From: CAG-877 sp045125935
GTDB taxonomy: Bacteria > Bacillota_I > Bacilli_A > RF39 > UBA660
Length of the DNA stretch: 64,000 nucleotides
Reading direction: 5' to 3'
Assembly: GCA_045125935.1 (NCBI GenBank)
Contig: JBGVNW010000041.1
Location: forward strand, 1 to 64,000
Part shown: piece by piece, positions 9,310-18,008 of the stretch
How positions within the stretch are numbered: position 1 is the first letter of the stretch
Layout: each line of letters opens with the position of its first letter
Made by a program: the position numbers and the translations under genes
Notes under the pieces: model-generated
Database searches by the model: none
The model's input: the letters and a program-made list of their open reading frames with translations, nothing else
What the model was told of the DNA's origin: nothing

Positions 9310-12300
9310 AAAAATACTTGCTTTAACTATTATTTTAACGAGTATAGGTATAATTGGAACACATTATTTTAATGCTTTTGCAGCTCCAGGAGATAACTTG
9401 GTAGAAGACGAATTGGATAAAGTAAGTAAGACCCAATGTAATATGGTTAGTGCCGATTATAGATATGGCGCTAATGTTGAACTATCAAATGAGACTAGTT
9501 CGAATGTTACAATAGACATCAGTATCACGAAAGGTGTTTTTGACGTCTATATCTATGAAATAAAAAATGATGATAGTGGAAACACATGGGCAGAACAAAT
9601 AAATTATTTTACCCTAGGCGGTACAAATGGTTCTCTAACTAAACATATAGATTATGCAAAAGCTAGTGAACCAAAACATTTTGAAATAGTTTTCAATTTA
9701 AAAGAAGCAGACGAACTATGTGGAGTTACAACAGGTAGCACTCCAGTAAGAAATAATGAAACTGGAGCATGGAATCTTAGCACTGGATCAATTGGATACG
9801 TATATTATCATCAAATAGATTTAGGAGCAAATACTACTAATATCAAAACTCAAAATATTAACTATAACGGTATTTGTGCCGCTCTAAGAAATGGTGATTA
9901 TGATAGCTACGCAAGTCAATTTCAAAGTGTAGGTTTATCTAAGGGTGATTTTACAACATATTATCAACAAGCATATAATTATGAAAGTTTTACATATTGT
10001 AGAAGTGAATATGTAGATTCAAACGTTAAAGAATCTAATGTTGCTACAATGATAAAAAATATAATAACTACTATAAAAATTGCTAGTACTGGTAATACAT
10101 CAGGATCATTAGCTGGACCAGATGAAGGAGAAATAATAACAATTGGACCAGATGAATCAACAGATTTAAGTTCAACACCAATTCAATGCCCTGCCTATAA
10201 AGAAGATGAATATGGCAATATGGTACCTAATCAATCATCAACTGTTAAAAAGTATTATAAAACAGTTACAACAGTAAAAAATATGGATATTTATCCAACT
10301 GTTTCAGGAAATGATGCTAAATGTATAAAAACATGTGAGGAAAATGTAACAGTTACATATGGACCTCCAGTTGCATCTAAAGCAGGACTTTGCTTTGAGT
10401 ATAAAGTAAAAGTTGAAAGTAAATTAAGTTGTCAAACAACATTTGAAGCTGATGAACCAACACCTGATGATTATGAAGTATGTACACCATCAGGATCTTG
10501 TAATGGTGGAGCTCTTCGTTCAGCATCAGGGCCAACAGAAGAATTTGATAGTTGCGTTAATGCCTGTGATGGTGGAAAGTATACACAAAGCTGTATAGAT
10601 TCTTGTTATGAAGAAGTTTATGAATCAACAACAGACGAAAGCTTATCTCTATCATTAAATTATAGCGATAAACCTGTTTCTACTAAATCAGCTATTATTA
10701 ATAGACAAAAAGTTCAAAAATTAGTAAGTGCATCAACTGCTGCAGATATTCTAAGCAGTCCAAATCAGATAGGGCCAGGAAAAAAATATAGTTACGAGGA
10801 TCTTCGTACAGCCTTAACTGAATATGGAACAGGATATTATTATGTTTCTGGAGGAAGTATTGCATGGCATAGTGGTTCAACATATTGGGATAGACCAGGA
10901 AGATATTTCTCAATTTATCTTACAGAATATACTGTTGGAAGACTTAAATCAGCAGGAAGAGCAAATGCAAGTTGGAACAATCAAGATGGACTTAGTGTAA
11001 TTGATAGTGGCTTCCTAAGAAATAACTATGGAACATCAGTATGTATGGCCGCTTGCAGTTGGTCAGGATGTGATGAAGCGAGAACTAATGGTTTCTATAA
11101 AAACTGGAATGCAACAGAAGCAACAAATAGACAATTCTTAAATGCAGATGATTATTCAGAAGTTTTAGAGCTTGAACAAGAAGCATATGAAGCAGCAAAA
11201 ATTGATTGTGCAGCCTCAGCAAGTTGTACAACACAAGTATCTGAATTTACTATTAAAGTTAATAATAAAACAAATGCAGATCCAGAAGTAGATAATTGGA
11301 TTGATTATCAAACATCAATCAATGAATATGGAAATTTAAATGAAACAACAGTTAATGGTAACTCATTAAATAATTCAACAATTATCCTAGATCGTAGTGG
11401 ATGCTATACACCAGATGAAAATAATGGTCAAGCAACATATATGACAGAATGGAGTTTCCCAGGAACATGGGTAAACAATAAAACAGGAAAAATAAGTTAT
11501 CAACCAATATCAGGAAATGCATGGCATGTAAAGAAAGAAAAATTCTGTACTAACTTAGATTCTAAATATGTTAATACTGAATGGTGGAATCATAGAGTTA
11601 AAAACTCAACAACACATTTTGCAACAGAAGATCAAGCAGTAATTGATGAATATAACATTATTGCAACAGCAAAAGACTTTGGATATTTTAAATGGGATTT
11701 CAATATCAATTGTTTCTATGCACTATATGATAGTGAAGCATCTAGTACAGATACTGGTACAGATGAAGACTTAGAACCATTATCATACAAAGCAAGAACA
11801 GTTGAATTGACAGACTTATTCCCAGATAATGAAGATGAAACTGAAACAACAAATCCAAACGATACAGGTCGTGAACAAGGTTATAACTGGACAGATGATG
11901 CATCAAATATTAAAAATTCAGATTACGAAGTTACTCCAGGAGCCCTATATCCAGTTATCCAAGCTCGTGGTAGTGAAATATATGATGAAGATAAAAAAGA
12001 AACATATTTAGATTATGAGTTCTATCTAACACCGTCTGATTTAAATAAAATAAGAAATTATTCTAAGAATGATGCTAATGATAATTTCAGCACATATCCT
12101 GGAAAGATTAATGTGGCAAACGGAATTGCTTACTACGAAAGTGCATTATTTAGAAGTAGTAGTTCAAGTTCATATAAACTTGATTCAGATAGTATAATTA
12201 CACTTGGAGCTTTAGGTGTTAATAATCAAAAGAGTAAAGGAAGTAATCAAGCAGAAGTATTTACAAATAGCTATGTAGCAGAAATGTTTACAGCTAGAGA

Positions 12301-12343
12301 TTTATATTTAAATGCTATTTCAGGAGGTAACACAAATGAATAA
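9296..12343 (+). CDS. Very large cysteine-rich secreted protein of the secretion locus
   Basis: A 1015-residue protein with a clear signal peptide (MKKLKKILALTIILTS ... NAFA) and no later membrane segment. It contains 23 cysteines, which is high for a secreted Firmicute protein. They are clustered around residues 340-450 (C-x3-C units such as DSCVNAC and QSCIDSC) and 580-650. Much of the sequence is Thr/Asn/Ser-rich beta structure. No LPxTG-like signal closes the protein. It lies between a sortase and Tad genes, so a tip adhesin, an extracellular scaffold or an exported substrate are the candidate roles. The stop overlaps the next gene by 8 bp. Confidence 0.75.
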   Translation: MKKLKKILALTIILTSIGIIGTHYFNAFAAPGDNLVEDELDKVSKTQCNMVSADYRYGANVELSNETSSNVTIDISITKGVFDVYIYEIKNDDSGNTWAEQINYFTLGGTNGSLTKHIDYAKASEPKHFEIVFNLKEADELCGVTTGSTPVRNNETGAWNLSTGSIGYVYYHQIDLGANTTNIKTQNINYNGICAALRNGDYDSYASQFQSVGLSKGDFTTYYQQAYNYESFTYCRSEYVDSNVKESNVATMIKNIITTIKIASTGNTSGSLAGPDEGEIITIGPDESTDLSSTPIQCPAYKEDEYGNMVPNQSSTVKKYYKTVTTVKNMDIYPTVSGNDAKCIKTCEENVTVTYGPPVASKAGLCFEYKVKVESKLSCQTTFEADEPTPDDYEVCTPSGSCNGGALRSASGPTEEFDSCVNACDGGKYTQSCIDSCYEEVYESTTDESLSLSLNYSDKPVSTKSAIINRQKVQKLVSASTAADILSSPNQIGPGKKYSYEDLRTALTEYGTGYYYVSGGSIAWHSGSTYWDRPGRYFSIYLTEYTVGRLKSAGRANASWNNQDGLSVIDSGFLRNNYGTSVCMAACSWSGCDEARTNGFYKNWNATEATNRQFLNADDYSEVLELEQEAYEAAKIDCAASASCTTQVSEFTIKVNNKTNADPEVDNWIDYQTSINEYGNLNETTVNGNSLNNSTIILDRSGCYTPDENNGQATYMTEWSFPGTWVNNKTGKISYQPISGNAWHVKKEKFCTNLDSKYVNTEWWNHRVKNSTTHFATEDQAVIDEYNIIATAKDFGYFKWDFNINCFYALYDSEASSTDTGTDEDLEPLSYKARTVELTDLFPDNEDETETTNPNDTGREQGYNWTDDASNIKNSDYEVTPGALYPVIQARGSEIYDEDKKETYLDYEFYLTPSDLNKIRNYSKNDANDNFSTYPGKINVANGIAYYESALFRSSSSSSYKLDSDSIITLGALGVNNQKSKGSNQAEVFTNSYVAEMFTARDLYLNAISGGNTNE

Positions 12344-12815
12344 AGGAATGTTAACAATAGGAATTATAATGCTTGCAGTATTGGGCTTGTTATTAATTAA
12401 CATTATTTCTAATTATTCTACAGGTAGTGAATTAGATTACTATTTAGTAAAAGAAACTGCAGAAGCTGCAATGGAAGACGCGATAGACGTAAAGTACTAT
12501 CGCGACAACTATGCGCTTAGAATTGACAAAGATAAATTTGTTGAAAGTTTCTTAAGAAGATTTGCTGCAAGTGTTGATAATACAAGATACTATAGAATTG
12601 GTTTTTATGATTTAAATGAAGTACCTCCAAAAGTTAGTATCAAAGTAGATTCAGCCACTGTATTAAGTTTTGATAGTCAAAATTTAATAATGACAACAAC
12701 ATATGACGGAATTTTAGAAAGTACAAGAAAAGAAGACTTATACATAAAAAATGCTAACAACGACTATACTGATGACATTGGAGCACCAGTTACAGAAGAT
12801 AATTATGGTTATTAA
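12336..12815 (+). CDS. Small pseudopilin/TadE-like membrane protein
   Basis: A 159-residue bitopic protein. A hydrophobic segment at residues 4-24 (MLTIGIIMLAVLGLLLINI) is followed by an exported domain of 130 residues with aromatic and acidic content. This matches the size and plan of TadE/TadF-type pseudopilins, and may belong to the DUF5411-type family; neither assignment is proven. I start at the ATG of MNKGML because AGGAGG (12322-12327) sits eight bases upstream. The CpaB gene follows after 27 bases. Confidence 0.7.
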   Translation: MNKGMLTIGIIMLAVLGLLLINIISNYSTGSELDYYLVKETAEAAMEDAIDVKYYRDNYALRIDKDKFVESFLRRFAASVDNTRYYRIGFYDLNEVPPKVSIKVDSATVLSFDSQNLIMTTTYDGILESTRKEDLYIKNANNDYTDDIGAPVTEDNYGY

Positions 12816-12842
12816 TAAAACAATGTAAAAGGAGATAAAAAA

Positions 12843-13649
12843 ATGGGGAATCAAAGTAGTGGAATTAAAAGAATATTCCAAGACAAAAACACAGTTACTC
12901 TACTTGGGGTAGTAGCCGCCATATTGGTACTAATAATTGGATATAATATCCGTGTAAAACAAGCTATTAATCCTAGAAGTGTTCCATGCGCAAAAGAAAC
13001 TATAAGTGGTGGAGTGCAAATTACAGAAAATCTTGTAGGAACATGTCAAATCCCAGAATCAATGATAAAAGGAGATATACTATTAAATCAAGGTGATGTA
13101 ATTGATAAATACACAAGTCCAGATAGTATTATCCCAGCAGGAAGTTTTTTCTATAGCAGAGTTGTAGTAGAAGAAGAACAATTACCAGCAAATATTATTT
13201 TAAAATATCCAAGTGGCTATGTTTTATATAATATGAGCGTTACAACAGCTACAACATATGGTAACTCAATATATCCAGAAAACTATATTGATATTTATCT
13301 AAAAGCTGTAAGTAAATATGAAGAAGGAATAACAAGTGCCGCTGATGCAGATCGTATTATGTTAGGAAAACTAGTTGAAAACGTAAAAGTATTAGCTGTT
13401 AAAGATGCAAGTGGACAACCAGTATTTGCTAACTTAGATGAAAAAAGAACACCAGCTATGATAGTATTCGCAGTACCTGAAGAATATTACATATTATTAA
13501 AGAAAGCAGAATATTTAAGAAGTTATGATACAACACTTATTCCTGTACCAACAAATGAAAGTTTAGAAGATGAACCAGGAGAGATTGCAATTAGTAGTGA
13601 AAGTCTAAAAGACTGGATTAATAAAGTTACAATTTGGACTGCAGATTAA
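12843..13649 (+). CDS. cpaB: Flp pilus assembly protein CpaB-like (SAF domain)
   Basis: A 268-residue protein with one TM segment (about 18-38) followed by an extracytoplasmic SAF-like region. The segment from about 70-125 (MIKGDILLNQGDVI ... IPAGSFFYSRVV) is typical of CpaB/RcpC. In Tad systems CpaB is the periplasmic or exocytoplasmic element around the pilus channel. Two cysteines (VPCAKE and GTCQIP) continue the cysteine-pair theme of the locus. It is directly followed by the CpaF ATPase gene, as in Tad operons. Confidence 0.8.
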   Translation: MGNQSSGIKRIFQDKNTVTLLGVVAAILVLIIGYNIRVKQAINPRSVPCAKETISGGVQITENLVGTCQIPESMIKGDILLNQGDVIDKYTSPDSIIPAGSFFYSRVVVEEEQLPANIILKYPSGYVLYNMSVTTATTYGNSIYPENYIDIYLKAVSKYEEGITSAADADRIMLGKLVENVKVLAVKDASGQPVFANLDEKRTPAMIVFAVPEEYYILLKKAEYLRSYDTTLIPVPTNESLEDEPGEIAISSESLKDWINKVTIWTAD

Positions 13650-13681
13650 AAAGAATAAAAAAGAAGAAAAGAGTGGGTTAA

Positions 13682-15556
13682 ATGAACGGAAACATTTTTG
13701 ATAAATTAGACTTTGGGCCATTAAGAGCTCTCTTAGATAATGATGATATTACTGATATTTCATTTGATAATAATGGACAGATTTGGGTTCGTTCTTTAAC
13801 TCAAGGCTCTCTAAGAGTAGAAGTTAAGGGGGCAACACCAGAATTTATTGAAAAACTTGCATTTCAATGTTCAAATGTCATGGGAACAACATTTAATAAT
13901 GCTAAACCATTTTTGGATGCTGAATCTGCTGAGTTACGTTTAAACTTTGTACATTCATCAATCGCAACAAACGGAATTGCAATGGTTATTCGTAAAACAC
14001 CAGCTAAAATTCGTCTTCAAAAAGAAAAATTATTAGAAGAAGATTATTTTACTCAAGATATTCATGATGTTTTAATTAAATGTGTTGAAGGACATTGTAA
14101 TATAATCGTTGCCGGTGAAACTGGTTCAGGTAAAACTGAGTTTGTAAAATATCTTGCAAGTCATACAAAGACTAACGAAAAAATCATTACAATAGAAGAT
14201 ACCTTAGAATTACATTTAGATAAAATATTCCCACAACGTGATATCGTTGCTATGAAAACAAATAATGTTGCTAGTTATACAGACGTACTAGTAACTTGTA
14301 TGCGTCAGAATCCAAAATGGATTCTACTATCCGAAGTTCGTAGTGCTGAAGCAGTATCAGCCGTAAGAAACTCAATTTCATCAGGACATAACATCCTATC
14401 AACTATCCATGCCGATAAAGCATCAGCTATTCCATATCGTCTATATAGTTTGATGGAAACAGACCTTGATGTAAATCAATTTCTATCAACAATATATCGC
14501 TACATTCAAATAGGTGTACATATCAGGGCATACTACAGTAAAGAGCGTGGAAAATTCCATCGTGAAGTAGATGAAGTTGTAGAATTCTACGTTGATGAGA
14601 ACAATCAACCACAAAGTAGAGTAATTTATCAAAAAGTATTTGGTCAAGAAGCAATACTTAGAAAACCAAGTAAACACTTAATTGAATATCTAGAAAATCA
14701 AAATATAGATATAACATCTGTAACTGATCGTATGATTGATGATGAACCTTTTAAAGATGATGAGAACTTTGATAGTAGTGAAGTCGATGAAGAATATTAT
14801 GGAGAAGAATCAGAAAACTACCAAGAAGAATCTGAGTATGAAGATAATGCTGAATCAGAATATTCGGAAGAAACAGATGAAAACGGCGAATCAGAATATT
14901 CAGAAGAAACAGAGGAGAATGCTGCAGAAGAACCAGAATCTGAAAATTCTAACTACGATGAAGAAAATCAGGAAGATACAGACGATTCTGAAGAAGAAAG
15001 TCCTGATGCAGAAGAATCTGAAGAAGACGAAAATTATGAGGAAGGAACTGATTCCTCAACAGAAGATTCTCAAACTGAATCAGATAATCAATCCGTTGAA
15101 AATATACCTTTAGCAGGTCTAACTGCTGAAGTTCAAGATGCGATAGCTAAAGAAAATGGTAGTACCGAGTTAGATGATGATATGGAAATTGGTTCTTCAC
15201 AACGAGTTGAAGATTCAAATGAAGTTGTATCTATACCAGTAGCCTTACCAATTCCAGAAGTTGTTCAACAGCCAACAGTAATGAGACAACCTCAACAGCA
15301 AAACATGTCACAAGCTAACGGAGTAGTACAACCAATCAATCAACAAGTAGCACAAATGGGTCAAATGCAACCAACACAACAGGTAATGCAATTACCACCA
15401 ATACAACCACAAACAATGCCTAATATGAACCAAATGGTACAGCCAATGGTTCAACAAATGCAACCAATTAATCAACAACCAATGAACATACCTCAAAGTG
15501 GAGTATTGCCGTTTATGCCAGCAAATAATGGAATGCCATCATCAAGCGGTTTTTAG
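13682..15556 (+). CDS. cpaF: CpaF/TadA-type secretion ATPase with long disordered C-terminal tail
   Basis: A 624-residue protein in which residues 1-340 form a VirB11/CpaF ATPase. Walker A is GETGSGKT (145-152), the Asp box TIEDTLEL is at about 170-177, the Walker B-like segment ILLSEVRSAEA at 214-224, and the His box STIHAD at 240-245. The usual GEVRG is SEVRS here. The remaining 280 residues are not part of the family core: an acidic Glu/Ser/Asn stretch with repeated SEYSEET-like units (about 355-470), then a Gln/Pro/Met-rich end. CpaF powers Tad pilus assembly. Since no separate VirB11 exists, it may also serve the T4SS channel. Confidence 0.9.
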   Translation: MNGNIFDKLDFGPLRALLDNDDITDISFDNNGQIWVRSLTQGSLRVEVKGATPEFIEKLAFQCSNVMGTTFNNAKPFLDAESAELRLNFVHSSIATNGIAMVIRKTPAKIRLQKEKLLEEDYFTQDIHDVLIKCVEGHCNIIVAGETGSGKTEFVKYLASHTKTNEKIITIEDTLELHLDKIFPQRDIVAMKTNNVASYTDVLVTCMRQNPKWILLSEVRSAEAVSAVRNSISSGHNILSTIHADKASAIPYRLYSLMETDLDVNQFLSTIYRYIQIGVHIRAYYSKERGKFHREVDEVVEFYVDENNQPQSRVIYQKVFGQEAILRKPSKHLIEYLENQNIDITSVTDRMIDDEPFKDDENFDSSEVDEEYYGEESENYQEESEYEDNAESEYSEETDENGESEYSEETEENAAEEPESENSNYDEENQEDTDDSEEESPDAEESEEDENYEEGTDSSTEDSQTESDNQSVENIPLAGLTAEVQDAIAKENGSTELDDDMEIGSSQRVEDSNEVVSIPVALPIPEVVQQPTVMRQPQQQNMSQANGVVQPINQQVAQMGQMQPTQQVMQLPPIQPQTMPNMNQMVQPMVQQMQPINQQPMNIPQSGVLPFMPANNGMPSSSGF

Positions 15557-15573
15557 AAGAAAGGAGTGATATA

Positions 15574-16479
15574 ATGTATTGTTTTGAAGAATTAGTTATA
15601 GTTTTAATTATTACCTTTCTTGTTATAGCATACCGAAATTATCAAGGACAAGATGTCCAAAAATTTATTACAGAGCAAGTAGGAAGTATGTATGAAAAAT
15701 TTGCTCCATATTCATTTAAAATAGTAAGAGAAAAAACTAAAGAATTAGGTCAAGAATATACATCAAGGCAATATGCCATTCAAGTTGCAGTAATTGCTAT
15801 ATTTACTGGAGTAGTAACATACATATATTTTTACAACTTAATAATTTGTATAGTATATATTTGTATCGCTGTAATGTTTGTCCCATACTTATCATATTTA
15901 AGATGTAAAAGAGTCTACAGTGAATTTATCTTCGAACAAATTCAAGTATATACTTCAAACGTAATAATGGAATTTGCAACAACACAATCATTTGTAAAAT
16001 CACTTGAAGGTGTTAGAAATTCTGGAATATTAGAAGACCCAGTTAAAAAAGATGTTGATTATATGATTGAATTAGCATACAAAAATGGTTCAATTGATGA
16101 ATCACTAGATTATATGACAAAGATTTATCCCTTCTATATTGTAAAGAATATGCATCAATTATTCTTACAAATAACAAAAGAAGGTGCTAGAAACTCTGCC
16201 GATTCATTAGATAACATGCAATTGGATATTGATATGTTAGTAGAAAGTGTATATCGAGATAGAATCGAAAGAGCATCCTTTCATAAATCATTCCTTCAAT
16301 TTGGTATTATGTTATATCTAATGGTCATGCTAGTTCAATACCTATTAGGAAGAGAGACATATTTAATCCTTCTTGATCGATGGTATGTAAAAATGTTATT
16401 ACATGGAGTATTAATAATAAATACATATTTCCTATTAAAAGGGGAAAAATATTATAATGAGAATGTAGGAGCTGAATAA
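15574..16479 (+). CDS. tadB: Tad platform protein TadB-like
   Basis: A 301-residue inner-membrane protein. One TM lies at the N-terminus, a pair at about 68-110, and a pair near the C-terminus (about 248-295). A cytoplasmic four-helix region typical of the T2SSF/TadB platform domain lies between them. It sits directly after CpaF and directly before the TadC-like gene, as in Tad operons. TadB and TadC form the membrane platform turned by the CpaF motor. RBS AAAGGAGTG precedes the ATG. Confidence 0.8.
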   Translation: MYCFEELVIVLIITFLVIAYRNYQGQDVQKFITEQVGSMYEKFAPYSFKIVREKTKELGQEYTSRQYAIQVAVIAIFTGVVTYIYFYNLIICIVYICIAVMFVPYLSYLRCKRVYSEFIFEQIQVYTSNVIMEFATTQSFVKSLEGVRNSGILEDPVKKDVDYMIELAYKNGSIDESLDYMTKIYPFYIVKNMHQLFLQITKEGARNSADSLDNMQLDIDMLVESVYRDRIERASFHKSFLQFGIMLYLMVMLVQYLLGRETYLILLDRWYVKMLLHGVLIINTYFLLKGEKYYNENVGAE

Positions 16480-16482
16480 AAT

Positions 16483-17292
16483 ATGGAAGCGTTAGTAGTA
16501 GGAGCAATAATCTTAGGAATCTTTTTCTACAACAATACCATTGATAAGAAAAAGTTCCTTATTGATAATGAAAAATATCTCCAAGTATTTAGAGAAGATG
16601 ATTATACCTTTTTAGTATATGCTAAATATGGCGAAGATGCTGATGCTGATCAATTATATTTAAAAAGAGCATCATATGCCATTATAACCTTTTTAGTAGT
16701 ATTTGTTTTTACAATAAGTAATACTACTGATGGAAGTTTAATAAATTCCCAATTCTTTCTAAACTTAGTATTATCATTCGTAATTGCCGCTTTAATTTTT
16801 AAAGTACCATATATGGAACTAAAAAGATTTTATAAAGCCCACTTACATGAGATTGATATTATGTTGCCATACTATCTTAAGAGTTTAGAAATTTTAATTC
16901 AACACTATACCGTTCCAGTAGCATTAGGAAAATCAATTAATGATGCCCCAGACATTTTCAAGCCAGGATTAAGAATCCTAATTGATAAAATTAATGCCGG
17001 GGACTCAACAATCGATCCCTACATGGAGTTTGCCAATACATATCCTGTTCGAGATTCAATGAGAATGATGCGTTTATTATATCGTTTAGGTATTGGTTCA
17101 CAAGAAAAGAAACAAGAAAGATTATTAATGTTTTCAAGAACAGTATCTAATTTACAAAATAAAGCAAGAGAAACTAAATATAAAGAACGTTTAGGATATA
17201 TGGAAAATCAAACAATGGTTATGCTCGTTGTTACTGGTGTTGGAGTAATGCTAATTATCCTAATTTCAATGATGATGATGTTTACAATGTAA
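16483..17292 (+). CDS. tadC: Tad platform protein TadC-like
   Basis: A 269-residue membrane protein with a short N-terminal hydrophobic segment, a TM pair at about 65-108 and a C-terminal TM (about 243-267). The cytoplasmic helical domain between them carries the MLPYYLKSLEILIQ and GDSTIDPYMEFA segments of the T2SSF family. It begins 3 bp after tadB, so the two are coupled. It is the partner platform subunit of the Tad motor complex. A strong promoter for the next small gene starts 16 bases after its stop. Confidence 0.78.
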   Translation: MEALVVGAIILGIFFYNNTIDKKKFLIDNEKYLQVFREDDYTFLVYAKYGEDADADQLYLKRASYAIITFLVVFVFTISNTTDGSLINSQFFLNLVLSFVIAALIFKVPYMELKRFYKAHLHEIDIMLPYYLKSLEILIQHYTVPVALGKSINDAPDIFKPGLRILIDKINAGDSTIDPYMEFANTYPVRDSMRMMRLLYRLGIGSQEKKQERLLMFSRTVSNLQNKARETKYKERLGYMENQTMVMLVVTGVGVMLIILISMMMMFTM

Positions 17293-17307
17293 ATGAATAT
17301 ATAAATA

Positions 17308-17336
17308 TTGTTAATAAAAAAAATATTTGTTATAAT
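17308..17336 (+). promoter_or_regulatory. Strong internal sigma-A promoter before the Flp-like pilin gene
   Basis: TTGTTA (17308-17313), a 17-bp spacer, and consensus TATAAT (17331-17336), followed 17 bases later by an AAAGGAG ribosome-binding site. It allows high expression of the pilin relative to the upstream motor genes. Confidence 0.85.
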
Positions 17337-17367
17337 AAAAATAGATGATAGAAAGGAGATGTCGTAA

Positions 17368-17526
17368 ATGAAAGCAGCAACTGGAGAATTAAACTTAACA
17401 GTTATTACACTTATCGCTATAGCAGCAATAATGGGATTTTTCTGGCTAATGTGGCCAAATATTCAAAACTCATTAAATTCTCAATGGAGTAATATTTCAG
17501 GTGGAATGATTGTTCAACAAAGATAA
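17368..17526 (+). CDS. Flp-type small pilin candidate
   Basis: A 52-residue protein: MKAATGEL, a 17-20 residue hydrophobic segment (LTVITLIAIAAIMGFFWLMW), then a short polar tail ending in IVQQR. Size, a glycine just before the hydrophobic helix, and position between tadC and a TadE-like gene fit a Flp major pilin with a very short leader (cleavage after Gly6 is plausible). It lacks the glutamate at mature position five that is usual in Flp pilins, having Glu at +1 instead. It has its own consensus promoter and an AAAGGAGATG site. Confidence 0.75.
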   Translation: MKAATGELNLTVITLIAIAAIMGFFWLMWPNIQNSLNSQWSNISGGMIVQQR

Positions 17527-17545
17527 ATAAAAAGAGGTGATATAA

Positions 17546-18004
17546 ATGCGTGATGCTATCGGTGGAATAGTAAACATAACTATCATAGTTACTTTCCTAG
17601 TAATAGTAAGTGGATACCTAGCATTTAATGTCAATTATGCAAGAGCATTTCGTGTCAAAAATAAGATAATCACGACTATTGAACAATACGAGGGAAACTG
17701 TGCAGTTGAAGGTGGAGCTTGCCAACAAGCAATAAAGACTTATATGAGGGAAATCGGATATAGTACAATAGATTTTCAGTTAGCTGGATATCAATGTCCA
17801 AGTGGAATGGGATACTGTATGTTGGAAGTAAATGCTGATACTAACACGGATCCATCGATAGTCATAGAAAGCGGTTCGAATAAAGTATATTATAAAGTCG
17901 TAACAGTTATATATATTGATATACCAATAATAAATAAAATAATGCCACATTTAAAATTGTTTCAAGTAAATGGAACAACGAAACTAATCGAACCAGCAGG
18001 GTGA
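17546..18004 (+). CDS. TadE/minor-pilin-like membrane protein
   Basis: A 152-residue bitopic protein. Its TM is at about residues 8-28 (IVNITIIVTFLVIVSGYLAF), and an exported domain carries two close cysteine pairs (GNCAVEGGAC and YQCPSGMGYC). The plan fits a Tad pseudopilin. The four cysteines suggest disulfides outside the membrane. It is co-transcribed with the small pilin from the 17308 promoter and is 4 bp from the CpaE-like gene. Confidence 0.72.
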   Translation: MRDAIGGIVNITIIVTFLVIVSGYLAFNVNYARAFRVKNKIITTIEQYEGNCAVEGGACQQAIKTYMREIGYSTIDFQLAGYQCPSGMGYCMLEVNADTNTDPSIVIESGSNKVYYKVVTVIYIDIPIINKIMPHLKLFQVNGTTKLIEPAG

Positions 18005-18008
18005 TACT

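Noticed and set aside
14736..15113. Lys/Gln-rich open frame inside the CpaF tail
   Set aside because: It is a shifted frame of the acidic repeat region; the CpaF frame continues through with sensible composition and no shift.
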